Positions 27,026-35,951 are shown, numbered from the stretch's first letter. The stretch: DNA of 39,878 nt from an uncultured Phycisphaerales bacterium (GCA_903929885.1 CAIYWI010000071.1:1-39878), one strand, 5' to 3'. Translations and numbers: made by a program. The notes: generated by a model from the sequence alone, not told the origin.

Positions 27026-28519
27026 TCAGCGATCCCCGCCTCCGGGCCCCCCCCCGCGAGGCCCGCCGCCGCCCGGTGGCCCGCCGCGACGACGGCGACG
27101 ACGCCCACCCTGACGCTGGCCCCGATCCGGTCCGGAGCCGCCGCCACCCTGCGAGCCCTCGGGCCCTTGACCGGCTCCCCCGTCGACGGCGTTGGCGTCG
27201 CGCACGCCCTCGCTCGACTCGCCGCGGGGCGGCGCCGGCGGCGGACGATCGGCTCGACCGACCGGCGACGCCGAAGGCGACGGCCCTCCGGCCTCTCGCG
27301 CCGGCGGACGATGGCCGCCCGGACCTCGTCCTTGCTGCTGACGCCGCGGCTCACCGCCTGAGCGGGACGGCTGCCCGTCGCGACGACCACCATCGGGGCG
27401 TGACGACGGGCCCTGCGGGGGGTTCTGGCCCGCAGCGCGACCTTGCGAAGGTCCGCCGCCGCTCGGCCCGCGAGGCGGCCGCCCGTCGGGCGCGCCCCGA
27501 CCTTCGCGAACGGGCGGGTCGCCCGGCTGGATCGGGGGCGGCGGCGTCTTGCTGATCGGAGGCGTGAGGTCCTCGACGGGCACGGCGATCTCCCACGTCT
27601 TGCCGTCGGCGGCGACGTTGTCGAGTCGCACGAGCACGAGCTGCGTGAGGATCTGCGAATCGATCACCGTTGCGTCGCCCTCGGGGGTGCCCACGCGGGA
27701 CTTTTTCCGCGGAAGGTTCTTCTTGAGATCCTCGTAGGTCTGGTCCTCATAGCGGAGGCAGCACATGAGTCGCCCGCAGCGTCCGCTGATCTTGAGGGGA
27801 TCGAGCGTGGCCTTCTGCGTCTTGGCCGACTTCATGGAAACGGGCTTGAGCACCTTCAGGAAGTTCTTGCAGCAGCAGTACTGCCCGCAGCGCTCGTAAT
27901 CGGCGGAGATGCGGGCCTCGTCGCGGGCGCCCACGTGGCGGAGCTCGACGTGCTGGCGGAAGTCGCGCCGCAGTTCGCTCAGCAGGTGGTTGAGGTCGAT
28001 GCGTTCCTCGGAGAGGTAGTAGAACGTGAGCGTCTCGCCTCCGAGGATGGGCTCGGCATCGACGATCTTCACGTTGATGCCGACGCGTTCGGCGGCGGCC
28101 TTGGCGGCCAATCGGAGTCCGTGGCGACTCTGCTCGAGCTCCTGCTGCTTGAGCATGTCGGAGGACTCGGCGACCCTCAGGACTCGCCCCTCGGTGGTGA
28201 AGGGGTACTCGCGACCGCCGCTGTTGCTGATGTACTGGAGCATCTCCTTGCGAGAAACGCTCTTGGAGCAGCCCGAGTTGGGGCAGGTGCTGGTGAGCAT
28301 CTCGCCCAGTTCGGTGCCCCGGTGGGTCTTGACGACGATCTTGCTCCCGCAACCGGGCTTGACGGAGCCCGAGTAGGGAAACTCGCCGACCATGCGCATG
28401 ACGCCGAAGCGGACGACCATGGTCTTGGGGGCCTTGAGGGCCTCGTAGGCCTTGCGGTCCTCCTCGTCGAGGTGGGCCTTGAGGTCGGCTTCGAACTGTG
28501 GGAGTGGAAGAATGGGCAT
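27026..28519 (-). CDS. PSP1 C-terminal domain (RicT/YaaT-like) protein with Arg/Gly-rich tail
   Basis: PSP1-domain proteins such as RicT of Bacillus act with partners as an Fe-S-containing complex that modulates RNase Y and other regulators. In this 497-residue protein the conserved region spans about 30-260. It carries many cysteines, including a RCGQYCCCKNF cluster near 210-220 and the signature SGRCGRLMCCLRYEDQTYE near 245-263. The rest (about 330-497) is a Pro/Gly/Arg/Gln-rich disordered tail ending in RGG-type repeats (RRRRRRGG), unlike the short RicT end, and suited to RNA contact. The ATG at 28519 is preferred over a TTG at 28552 because the latter would run into the tRNA-Arg gene. The start codon is only 33 nt from the tRNA 3' end, so the message is probably cut from a joint transcript. 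Confidence 0.85.
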   Translation of the reverse strand: MPILPLPQFEADLKAHLDEEDRKAYEALKAPKTMVVRFGVMRMVGEFPYSGSVKPGCGSKIVVKTHRGTELGEMLTSTCPNSGCSKSVSRKEMLQYISNSGGREYPFTTEGRVLRVAESSDMLKQQELEQSRHGLRLAAKAAAERVGINVKIVDAEPILGGETLTFYYLSEERIDLNHLLSELRRDFRQHVELRHVGARDEARISADYERCGQYCCCKNFLKVLKPVSMKSAKTQKATLDPLKISGRCGRLMCCLRYEDQTYEDLKKNLPRKKSRVGTPEGDATVIDSQILTQLVLVRLDNVAADGKTWEIAVPVEDLTPPISKTPPPPIQPGDPPVREGRGAPDGRPPRGPSGGGPSQGRAAGQNPPQGPSSRPDGGRRDGQPSRSGGEPRRQQQGRGPGGHRPPAREAGGPSPSASPVGRADRPPPAPPRGESSEGVRDANAVDGGAGQGPEGSQGGGGSGPDRGQRQGGRRRRRRGGPPGGGGPRGGGPGGGDR

Positions 28520-28552
28520 CGGAGAGGTCGCAGAGGCAAAGGGGGCGAACAA

Positions 28553-28626
28553 CGCGCCCGGACAGATTCGAACCGTCGACCTGCGGTTTAGAAGACCGCT
28601 GCTCTATCCAGCTGAGCTACGGGCGC
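28553..28626 (-). tRNA. tRNA-Arg (anticodon UCU)
   Basis: A full cloverleaf can be folded: a 7-bp acceptor (28620-28626 with 28554-28560), a D-arm with AGCTGGATA, a 5-bp anticodon stem with loop CTTCTAA giving anticodon TCT, and a T-arm with TTCGAAT. The discriminator is G (complement of 28553). CCA is not encoded. It reads AGA codons, which are rare in this GC-rich genome. Confidence 0.96.
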
Positions 28627-28636
28627 CCGTGAACGG

Positions 28637-28642
28637 AGGGTA
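28637..28642 (-). promoter_or_regulatory. Putative -10 (TACCCT) of the tRNA-Arg / PSP1 unit
   Basis: TACCCT ends 10 nt before the mature tRNA 5' end, which would leave a pre-tRNA leader of a few nt. No clear -35 is seen. It is independent support for TACnnT as the genome's -10. Confidence 0.45.
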
Positions 28643-28644
28643 GG

Positions 28645-28668
28645 GGGCCATGGCCGTCGCCATGGCCC
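28645..28668 (-). terminator. 10-bp hairpin after the DUF1028 gene
   Basis: Arms 28645-28654 and 28659-28668 pair perfectly around a 4-nt loop, just after the DUF1028 stop and before the tRNA promoter. There is no T-tract, so termination may need a factor. Confidence 0.5.
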
Positions 28669-28675
28669 GGGGCGG

Positions 28676-30886
28676 TCATCTCGCAGGCCCGATCGTCGCC
28701 GGCGGCACAACATCGATCCGCGGGGCGGGCATGATCGTCACCGGACCGCGCCCGTCGTCGACCACCACGAGCAGTTCGTGGCTGCCAGTCGCGAAGGCCT
28801 GCAACGAGACGCGATAGCGTCCGCCGCCCAGCGAGGTCACGGGGCCCTCGACCCGAAGGCCCGCCGGGCCCTGCGACCTGACGGCGGCCTCGATCGACCG
28901 CAGCGGCGCGGTCACCGCGAGGCCGCCGGCGTCTCGAACATCCACCGTCACCGCCAGCGGCTTGCCGGGCGACACCCAGATGGGCCCGGCACCCAGGCTC
29001 GTGCGCGACCGCGTCGCGTCGGGCATCCCGGCCATCGAGGCCCGCATCGCGTCGAAGGCGGCCTGCATCTGGATGACCGGGTCGACCGCCGTCGAGGACT
29101 GGTTGGCGATGTTGATGTTCATGAAGTAGCGTCCCGCGGCGAACCCGGCCGGGTTCACGAAGACGCCCCCGACGTTGCCCATCACCAGCGTCGTGCCCGT
29201 GCTCACCACGGCCTCGGGCAGACGGTCGCGGTTGAGGTCGGCGACGATCAATCCGCCGCCCGATGTCGGCACGGGCGCACGACCCGCGATGGCGAAGACG
29301 CCCGAGGCGTCCGCGAGCATCGTCACCAGTCGCACGCCGCTGTCGAGGCACGCCAGGTCCATGCGACCGTCGCGGTTGAGGTCCGCGGCGGCGGGCGAGA
29401 AGCCCAGGGCGCCCAGCGCGAGCGTCTGCTGCGTGACGAAGCCCGCGACCGTGTTGCGCATGATCACCACGGAGGACACCGACGACGATGTCACCGCGGC
29501 GAGGTCTGTTCTTCCATCGCCGTCGAAGTCGTGCAGCACCGTGCCTCTCGCGGTGGCGGGCAGCGAGATGGTCGTGAGCGCGTTGAAGGTGCCGTCGCCT
29601 CGTCCGGCGTAGTAGCGCACGCCGGCGAACCCGGCCCCCACCACCACGTCGGGTCGACCGTCGGCGTTGAGGTCCGCCACCGAGATCGACGAGGGCGTGA
29701 CGGGATTGCCGAGCGACACGGCCTCGCCGAACGAGCCCGTGCCGTCGTTGAGCCGCACGAAGACCTGCGAGGACGTGGAATAGGCCAGGTCGGGGCCGTT
29801 GACGTTGTCGAGGTCGGCGACCGCGACGCCGGTCACTCGCCGCGGGGCGGGAAGGTCGAGTCGCGACTCGAGCGTGCCGTCGACCCTCGTGCGGTAGAGC
29901 GTGAGCGACCCGACGGCGCCGCTGGCGGTGGATCCGCCGGCGACGACCACGTCCCCGCGGCCGTCGCGCGTGAAGTCGCCCGTCGCGACGGCGGCGGGAT
30001 TCACCACGCATGGATGTTCCGTCGACGCCATGAACGCGGGCATGCCGCTCCCGGGCTGGGTGCGGTTGCGGTGGACAAGCACGGACGCGCCGGACGCGGT
30101 CGCGGAGACGGGCGTGATCAACTCCGGCAGTCCGTCGCCGTCGAGATCGGCCGCGGCAGGGGCGACATTCGACGAGGTCGGCAGCGTGAAGGCCGCGAGA
30201 TCGGCATCACCGGCGCGACTGACGATGAAGTACGCGCAGTTGGCGGTGCGGACGAACGAGGCCGGCGGCGAGCCGCACGAGGTCGCCGCGCCGCTCGTGC
30301 ACGAACATCGCCCGTCGCCACCCATCTGGCGGGCGGCCTGCATGCCCGCCATGAGCCGCGTGGGCAGATCGCCCGACGTGGTGCGCATGGCCGTGACGGC
30401 CGCATCGACGACGGGCTGGCCCGTGAGGATGTTGCCCTGAACGGCGTAACGGATGGTGCCGCTCAAGCCGCCGTGCACGTACTGGAACGATCCGGTGACG
30501 CCGCCGGCCCACGACAGGGCCTCGGCGCCCGTGAAGGTGGCCGTGCGACCTTGCACGTCGGCGAAGCCGTATTGGCGCGTCTCGTGGCCGCCGTCCGTGA
30601 CCGAAAGTTCCGCGAGCATCGAGGCGGGATCGACGCCTTGGGCCAGGCGGGTCTTGATCAGCGTTCGATTCGTGCCGCCGACATCGACGTACGACTGCGC
30701 CGCCGCCGCGCCCCTGCCGACGACCACCACGGGGCTGTTGGCCTGCAGGTCGAAGTTGGCGAGGCACGTGGCCGACGCGATGCCGAACTCGCCCGTGCGC
30801 GTGTCGACCAGCAGGATCGACCACGTGGCGTCGGCGGCGGGGACGGCGGCGAGCAGCGTCGCGGCGGCGGCGAGGAACGATCGCAT
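28676..30886 (-). CDS. Secreted DUF1028 + VCBS/FG-GAP repeat protein
   Basis: A 736-residue exported protein. A signal peptide (about 1-20, ADA-T) ends exactly where the DUF1028 domain begins: TWSILLVDTRTGEFGIASATC. DUF1028 (about 21-170) has the layout of Ntn-hydrolase-like proteins and keeps GGHETRQYGFADVQGRTATFTGAEALSWAGG. A Cys-rich stretch (about 193-218) leads to about seven VCBS/FG-GAP units (about 225-570). These bear Ca-binding-type loops such as DLDGDGLPEL, DFTRDGRGDV, DLNADGRPDV, DFDGDGRTDL and DLNRDGRMDL, and should form a beta-propeller. The last 160 residues include a beta-sandwich-like module. The start is supported by TACCAT six nt before the ATG. It is a likely surface or extracellular protein; a hydrolytic role of the DUF1028 part is possible but unproven. 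Confidence 0.85.
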   Translation of the reverse strand: MRSFLAAAATLLAAVPAADATWSILLVDTRTGEFGIASATCLANFDLQANSPVVVVGRGAAAAQSYVDVGGTNRTLIKTRLAQGVDPASMLAELSVTDGGHETRQYGFADVQGRTATFTGAEALSWAGGVTGSFQYVHGGLSGTIRYAVQGNILTGQPVVDAAVTAMRTTSGDLPTRLMAGMQAARQMGGDGRCSCTSGAATSCGSPPASFVRTANCAYFIVSRAGDADLAAFTLPTSSNVAPAAADLDGDGLPELITPVSATASGASVLVHRNRTQPGSGMPAFMASTEHPCVVNPAAVATGDFTRDGRGDVVVAGGSTASGAVGSLTLYRTRVDGTLESRLDLPAPRRVTGVAVADLDNVNGPDLAYSTSSQVFVRLNDGTGSFGEAVSLGNPVTPSSISVADLNADGRPDVVVGAGFAGVRYYAGRGDGTFNALTTISLPATARGTVLHDFDGDGRTDLAAVTSSSVSSVVIMRNTVAGFVTQQTLALGALGFSPAAADLNRDGRMDLACLDSGVRLVTMLADASGVFAIAGRAPVPTSGGGLIVADLNRDRLPEAVVSTGTTLVMGNVGGVFVNPAGFAAGRYFMNINIANQSSTAVDPVIQMQAAFDAMRASMAGMPDATRSRTSLGAGPIWVSPGKPLAVTVDVRDAGGLAVTAPLRSIEAAVRSQGPAGLRVEGPVTSLGGGRYRVSLQAFATGSHELLVVVDDGRGPVTIMPAPRIDVVPPATIGPAR

Positions 30887-30892
30887 GGATCA

Positions 30893-30898
30893 ATGGTA
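30893..30898 (-). promoter_or_regulatory. Putative leaderless -10 (TACCAT) of the DUF1028 gene
   Basis: TACCAT is six nt before the ATG at 30886. The strong terminator of the upstream protease gene lies 48 nt further upstream, so an own promoter is needed here. Confidence 0.55.
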
Positions 30899-30946
30899 GT
30901 GGGTGGCGGCGCGTCGATGATCGAACGTTGCGTCCGGGAAAAGCGA

Positions 30947-30979
30947 CGCGGGGCGGACCTTCGAAAGGTCCGCCCCGCG
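30947..30979 (-). terminator. Rho-independent terminator of the trypsin-like protease gene
   Basis: A perfect 15-bp GC-rich stem (30947-30961 with 30965-30979) has a 3-nt loop, or 14 bp with a 5-nt loop. On the minus strand it is followed by TCGCTTTTC. It begins 25 nt after the stop at 31005. It is the best intrinsic terminator in the window. Confidence 0.85.
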
Positions 30980-31004
30980 GGATCTCATGCATGGTGTCGA
31001 GCGT

Positions 31005-34000
31005 TCAGCAGCCGCCCGCCTCCCACGCGAGGTAGAAGGTGTCGCTGTCCGAGCCGTCGATGCCGCCGTCCTGGTTGACGTCGGCCGAGGACTCGCCGGC
31101 CTCCCAGGCCATGTAGAAGGCGACGATGTCATCGCCGTCGATGCCGCCGTCCATGTTGAAGTCGGCGTAGCAGGGAGGAGCGGCGTTCACGGTGAGCACC
31201 GCGTTGTTGGAAAGACTCGAGCCGCACGCCGTGGTGACGAGACACTGATAGGTGCCGGCCTCGGCGGGGGTGGCCGGGTCGATGGTGAGCACGGCTGTGT
31301 TGGCGCCGGCGATGGAGCCGCCGTTGACGAGCGGAGCGCCGTTGAGGCGCCACTGCCATGCGGTGGCCCCGCCGACGACGACGGAGAAGGACGCGGGCTG
31401 TCCCTCATCGACGGTGACGGACGAGGGATGCGACGAGAAGAGCACGCTGCTGCCGGCGCGGCCGGCGTCGGGGCTGCCCGTGATGTTGCCGCAGGTGCTC
31501 TGCGCGACGACCCAGTAGAAGGAGGTGACGCCCGGGGCGGCGGTGGAGTCGACGAAGGAACTCGAGATCGAGGTGCCGAGCGTCGTGGAGGTGGCGAAGT
31601 TGTTGACGCTGTTGCGCGTGATGCGATAGGAGGTGGCGCCCGCGGAGTCAGTCCAGGTGACGACGACGCTGTTGCAGGCGGTGCCGTCGGTGGCGGCGAG
31701 GTTGGTGACGGGTGCGGGCATGCCGCCGCGGTTGCCGGCGTCGCCGACGCTGTAGTCGCTCGACACGCCGCAGGCGTTGTTGGCGCGAACGTAGTAGAAG
31801 TAGACCGTGTTGGCCCAGGCGGTGGAGTCGAAGAACGTCGTGGAGGTGTGCGATGAACTCAGGAGTTCCATCGGACCGACGCCCGAGCGGAAGCGGAAGA
31901 TGGAGTAGTTGGCGGCGTTGGCGACGGCGTTCCACGTGACCTTGGTGGATTCGGAGCAGATGGTGTTGTCGAGGGCGTTGACGCCGGTGGGGGCGGGCAG
32001 GGTGCCAAGTCGCGAGCCGCCGCGGACGAGGGACAGCGAGTAGGGGCTGGTGCCGCAGATGTTGCCGGCGCGCACCCAGTAGTAGTAGGTGACGCCGACG
32101 GACGTGGCCGCGTCGAGGTAGGAGGTGGAGGACGTGGTGCCGACGAGCGTGGCGCCGAAGACCGTGTTGGCGGTGTTGCGATAGACGGAGTACGAGGAGG
32201 CGTTGGAGAGCGAGTTCCACGACACGCTGACGCCCAGGCAGTTGTTGGTGGAGGCGACGACTCCCGAGGGCGCGACGGGGGTGATCTCGCGGTGGCCGAG
32301 GTTGGAGGTCGAGTAGGCCCCGATGCCGCACTCGTTGCCCCCTCGGACGAAGTAGTAGTACTTGGTGCCCGCGGCGGCCGAGGCGTCGGTGTAGGTCGTG
32401 CTCGTCGAGGAACCCAGGTAGGTGATGCCGATGGTGGAGTTGGAGGTGTTGCGGTAGACGTAGTACGTGTCGGCGCCGGAGAGGGCGGTCCACGAGACGG
32501 TCACGTCGGCGCAACTGGTGCCGTCGGTGGCGCCGACGCCCACGGGCGCGCCGACCAGCGCGACCGTGCGATAGCCGTAGGCGGTGCCGCTGAAGGCCGT
32601 GCCCTCGCCGCACCCGTCGACGGTGCGGACCCAGTAGTAGTGTCCGGAGCCGGTGGCGGAGGCGGTGAAGTCGTCATGCTGCAGCGACGACGTGGTGGCC
32701 AGGAGCGTGGAGGTTGAGGAGTTGTTGACGCTGTTGCGGTAGACCTTGTACTGCGTGGCCCCGGCGACGGCGTTCCACGTGACGCGGACGCGGTCGCAGT
32801 ATTCCTGATCGGTGGCGACGACGCCCAGGGGCGCCGAGGGGAGCAGGCAGGTCTGCACCGTGATGGGCTGGGCATCCCAGAGGTCGGTGTCGTTGTTGCT
32901 GCTGTTGCCGTCGGTGGCCGAGTCGATGATGACGCCGACGAAACGGGTGCCCGTGGTGGTGCCGTAGGGCACGGTGGTGGCGGGGATGTTGAAGCGGATG
33001 GAATCCATCGCGCCAAGGTCGACGTTGGCGTAGGTGTACGTGCCGATCAGGGTGTCGCTGGTGGAGATGTCGTCGTTGGAGGAGAGGTAGACGCGCAGCG
33101 TGTAGTTGCGGGCGGCGGGGTTGTTGTTGGTGGCGTTGGCGATCAGCACCGAGCCGGCGGGGATGTCGTCGCCCTGCCGGACGGCGGGCTGGTCGGATCC
33201 GACGGTGTAGTCGAGGGCCTCGACGTCGAGGCTGGCGCCTCGCGTGTTGGTCTTGAAGGTCTCCATGTCGATGACGAACTGCTCCCACAGGCCGCAGTAG
33301 TTGCCGCTGGTGGACCGGTCCGATGTCGAGCAGACCGCGCCGACGAATCGGCTGCTGCCGCTGAGATAGTACATCGCGCTGCCGCTCATTCCGCCCCAGA
33401 CGGCGTTGAGGCATCCGCCCGTCGTGTCAAGGTTGTACTGGTTGTCGAACAGGCCCGGGCACCCGTCGGGTTGGTCGGCCCAGAAGTACATCTGACGACC
33501 CGTGTGCAGCCCGCCGCCGCATCCCTCGGACGGGTAGGAGTAGTTGTAGTGGGTCGTCGAGGTGATGCAGTTGCCCCACGACCAGCCGTACCAGCCGGTG
33601 AGCATGCCCACGCTGCGGGTGTTGTTGCGGTTGAGGCGGATCAGGCCGGCGTCGGCGTCCCAGTCGCCGCTGTTGATGTAGTCGGTTCCGGCGAGATACT
33701 CGGTGCCGGAGGCCCATCCGTAGTTCTCGAGCGTCGAGCCCGCGGGATTCTGGAAGCCGTTGTTGCCCGCGCCGTCCCACGCGGGGATCACCCAGATCTG
33801 GTCGGCCCAGTCGAAGATGTTGAGCCCGTTGGGATTCCTCGCGTAGACGCAGTGGGCGGCCGTCAGCACCACGCCGCCGTCCTGCATCGATCCAGAACAG
33901 GTGAACATCCGGATCGTCCCGCCCTGATCGGTGAACTGCATGATCAGCTTGACGTTGGCGCGGGCCGGATAGGTGGCCAGCGTCGCCGCACTCACGGTCG

Positions 34001-34439
34001 ACATCGTGGCGGACCAGTTGGACGCGTCCGTCTCGGCCAGCACCGGGCCTTCGCCGTGGTACGGGGCCTCGCTCAGCCCGCTGGGCAGGCCCGAACCGGC
34101 CAGGGGCAGTTCATGCGCCCGGCCCGTCGACGCGTCGTAGATCGTCACCGTCTGCTGGTCGACCCGCTTGGCGCTCGGCGCCGTGGGCGTCCACTCGGGC
34201 ATCGGCATGGGCGGAATCGACTTGATGTCGATGTTGGGGAACTTCAACTTGGAGCTCGGCGGGTCCTGCGCCTCGCCGCCCCACACCGGCATGGGCACGC
34301 GGCCCGGCGACGACGGGTCGGGATCCACGGTTCGCACCGGGACGTTGGCGGGATTGGGATTCAGGGGCTGGGCCCACGCGGCGGGAATGGCCGCCGCAGC
34401 CGCCACCAGCACGCTCACAAGACTGACGCTACGTCGCAT
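31005..34439 (-). CDS. Secreted trypsin-like protease with CARDB, five FN3, Ig and dockerin-like modules
   Basis: A 1144-residue exported protein. A signal peptide (about 1-24, AWA-Q) is followed by a Pro-rich stretch and a chymotrypsin-fold domain (about 160-400). Its triad is H196 in LTAAHC, D263 in DADAGLIRL and S352 in WGGMSGSAMYY, with several paired cysteines. Then come a CARDB-like module (about 410-535) and five fibronectin III-like repeats of about 92 residues. Each repeat has one Cys early and one near its end (x-C-G), suggesting disulfides. An Ig-like domain (SVTVDEGQPASFSV to TYQCLVTTACG) precedes a C-terminal pair of dockerin-type loops (ADFNMDGGIDGDD and VNQDGGIDGSD). The SD AGAGGAA supports the ATG at 34439. 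The tail may be a calcium-binding anchoring module rather than a cellulosome part. Confidence 0.88.
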   Translation of the reverse strand: MRRSVSLVSVLVAAAAAIPAAWAQPLNPNPANVPVRTVDPDPSSPGRVPMPVWGGEAQDPPSSKLKFPNIDIKSIPPMPMPEWTPTAPSAKRVDQQTVTIYDASTGRAHELPLAGSGLPSGLSEAPYHGEGPVLAETDASNWSATMSTVSAATLATYPARANVKLIMQFTDQGGTIRMFTCSGSMQDGGVVLTAAHCVYARNPNGLNIFDWADQIWVIPAWDGAGNNGFQNPAGSTLENYGWASGTEYLAGTDYINSGDWDADAGLIRLNRNNTRSVGMLTGWYGWSWGNCITSTTHYNYSYPSEGCGGGLHTGRQMYFWADQPDGCPGLFDNQYNLDTTGGCLNAVWGGMSGSAMYYLSGSSRFVGAVCSTSDRSTSGNYCGLWEQFVIDMETFKTNTRGASLDVEALDYTVGSDQPAVRQGDDIPAGSVLIANATNNNPAARNYTLRVYLSSNDDISTSDTLIGTYTYANVDLGAMDSIRFNIPATTVPYGTTTGTRFVGVIIDSATDGNSSNNDTDLWDAQPITVQTCLLPSAPLGVVATDQEYCDRVRVTWNAVAGATQYKVYRNSVNNSSTSTLLATTSSLQHDDFTASATGSGHYYWVRTVDGCGEGTAFSGTAYGYRTVALVGAPVGVGATDGTSCADVTVSWTALSGADTYYVYRNTSNSTIGITYLGSSTSTTYTDASAAAGTKYYYFVRGGNECGIGAYSTSNLGHREITPVAPSGVVASTNNCLGVSVSWNSLSNASSYSVYRNTANTVFGATLVGTTSSTSYLDAATSVGVTYYYWVRAGNICGTSPYSLSLVRGGSRLGTLPAPTGVNALDNTICSESTKVTWNAVANAANYSIFRFRSGVGPMELLSSSHTSTTFFDSTAWANTVYFYYVRANNACGVSSDYSVGDAGNRGGMPAPVTNLAATDGTACNSVVVTWTDSAGATSYRITRNSVNNFATSTTLGTSISSSFVDSTAAPGVTSFYWVVAQSTCGNITGSPDAGRAGSSVLFSSHPSSVTVDEGQPASFSVVVGGATAWQWRLNGAPLVNGGSIAGANTAVLTIDPATPAEAGTYQCLVTTACGSSLSNNAVLTVNAAPPCYADFNMDGGIDGDDIVAFYMAWEAGESSADVNQDGGIDGSDSDTFYLAWEAGGC

Positions 34440-34503
34440 GTTCAAGTTCCTCTTCGCTCTGTGTCCGGAGTCGACCGCACCCGCGGAGTTCCCCGGGCCC
34501 TTC

Positions 34504-34532
34504 ACGTTACCGGCCCCGCCTTGCAAACGCAA
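34504..34532 (-). promoter_or_regulatory. Putative sigma-70-type promoter of the protease gene
   Basis: On the minus strand TTGCGT and TAACGT are separated by exactly 17 nt. The expected leader is about 60 nt and includes the AGAGGAA SD. A 6-bp palindrome (34519-34524 with 34529-34534) overlaps the -35 and might bind a regulator. Confidence 0.45.
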
Positions 34533-34654
34533 GGGATATCACCCTCCGACGGATGATCGGGCCTGGGGACGAATCGTTGCGGCGAGTTTTCGGTCCTTGA
34601 GGCCGTGTCGCAGACCCGCGGCGGACCCAAGGAGGCCCGTCGCCCGCCGGCTGC

Positions 34655-35911
34655 TCAGGCGGGGTGCATGGCGTTCGCCATCGCGCGGGCCTGGTCCAGC
34701 GTCGAGATTCGCCCTTCGAGTTGGGCGTCGTAAAGGGCATCGAGCAGTTTCTTGAAGGCGGGCCCCGGCTTGAGGCCCATTCGGATCAACTCGTCGCCGT
34801 CGATCAGGGGCGGGGCGTGAATGCCACCCGCGTGGTCCTCAAGCTCGCGCAGGCGCGCCCGCAACCGCTCGCCGCGGGTCGTGTCCCGCATGCAGGCCAG
34901 GGCGAGGGCCTCCTGGAACATCCACTTCTGGGCCGCTCGCTTCTGCCGGGCCACGCCCAGGGTCAGGAAGCCCCCCTCGAGCAGCTCGAGCGCGCTCATC
35001 GCGTGACGGATCGCCGCCTGCTCCTCGTTGCTCAGGCACAGCGCGCCTCGCCACGCCGCCGCGACCTGCTCCGCACCCGCCGCCGTCGGCTCGACGCCCA
35101 GGTCGATGGCGTACGCGGGCAACGCCGCGAGCAGCGAGGCACCGGGCGCGAGTCCCTTGAGCAGCGCGAACCCGCCGCGAGGCGGCGGGGCGAGTCGCAA
35201 GGCGGGTCCTTCGAGCGCCAGGTCTCGCATCAGTTCCGCCGCCATGGCGCGAGACGGGTGGGAGAGCATCATGCGGATCTCCTCGCCGATCCGCTCGCGG
35301 CTCACGCCCGACAGTTCGCTCGCGTGCTGACGGATCGCAGCCGCCGTCGTCGGCTCGACCGTGAACGACAGCTTGGCCGCGAGCCGCGCCGCTCGCAGCG
35401 CGCGGAGGTGGTCCTCGGCCAGTCTCGCGTGCGGATCCCCCACCGCCCGGATGACGCGGGCGCGAAGATCCTCGATGCCTCCGACGTGATCGATGACCTC
35501 GCCCATCGCGCGGGGCAGGTTCGGCGTGCCCAGCGGGTCGAGGAAGAGGGCGTTGACGGTGAAGTCGCGCCGCCGCGCATCCTGCTCGGGCGTGCTGAAG
35601 ACCACCGCGTCGGGGCGGCGCCGATCGGTGTAGCTGCCATCGGTGCGGAAGGTGGCGACCTCCACCATCACGCCCCGCTCGCGGACGATCACGACGCCGA
35701 AGTGCGCCCCCACGTGCGACGTGCGGCCGCGGAACAACTCGCTGATGGCCTCGGGCGTGGCGGTGGTCACGACGTCATAGTCGTCGGGCGTGCGACCGAG
35801 CAACTCGTCGCGCACGCAGCCGCCGGCGAAAAGGGCCACCGAGCCCCCCTCGCGGAGACGTCGGACGATGGAAAGCGCTGCCTCCCTTGGCGAAGTGGTC
35901 GCCGCGGTCAC
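34655..35911 (-). CDS. CCA-adding enzyme / poly(A) polymerase-family nucleotidyltransferase
   Basis: Class II nucleotidyltransferase that adds CCA (or A/poly-A) to RNA 3' ends. The 418-residue protein shows the head-domain motif LFAGGCVRD at 28-35 and the metal-binding DDYDVVT at 43-49 (D44, D46). It also has the RRRDFTVNAL segment, GDPHARLAEDHLRALRAARLAAKL with the neck motif, and an extended C-terminal helical body. No ATG lies at the expected place. GTG at 35911 has the SD GGAGA five nt upstream and was chosen; GTG at 35923 is an alternative. It starts 40 nt after the redoxin stop, so they likely form one transcript. Since tRNA-Arg in this window lacks an encoded CCA, a CCA-adding role is plausible, but the CCA versus poly(A) choice cannot be read with confidence. 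Confidence 0.88.
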   Translation of the reverse strand: MTAATTSPREAALSIVRRLREGGSVALFAGGCVRDELLGRTPDDYDVVTTATPEAISELFRGRTSHVGAHFGVVIVRERGVMVEVATFRTDGSYTDRRRPDAVVFSTPEQDARRRDFTVNALFLDPLGTPNLPRAMGEVIDHVGGIEDLRARVIRAVGDPHARLAEDHLRALRAARLAAKLSFTVEPTTAAAIRQHASELSGVSRERIGEEIRMMLSHPSRAMAAELMRDLALEGPALRLAPPPRGGFALLKGLAPGASLLAALPAYAIDLGVEPTAAGAEQVAAAWRGALCLSNEEQAAIRHAMSALELLEGGFLTLGVARQKRAAQKWMFQEALALACMRDTTRGERLRARLRELEDHAGGIHAPPLIDGDELIRMGLKPGPAFKKLLDALYDAQLEGRISTLDQARAMANAMHPA

Positions 35912-35951
35912 GAAGGTCTCCACGAACGCGGGACGCTCGGCCCCGCGCGAT

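Noticed and set aside
31005..31200. Dockerin-like tail read as evidence of a cellulosome
   Set aside because: No cohesin, glycoside hydrolase or scaffoldin is visible, and such tails are common on diverse secreted planctomycete proteins.
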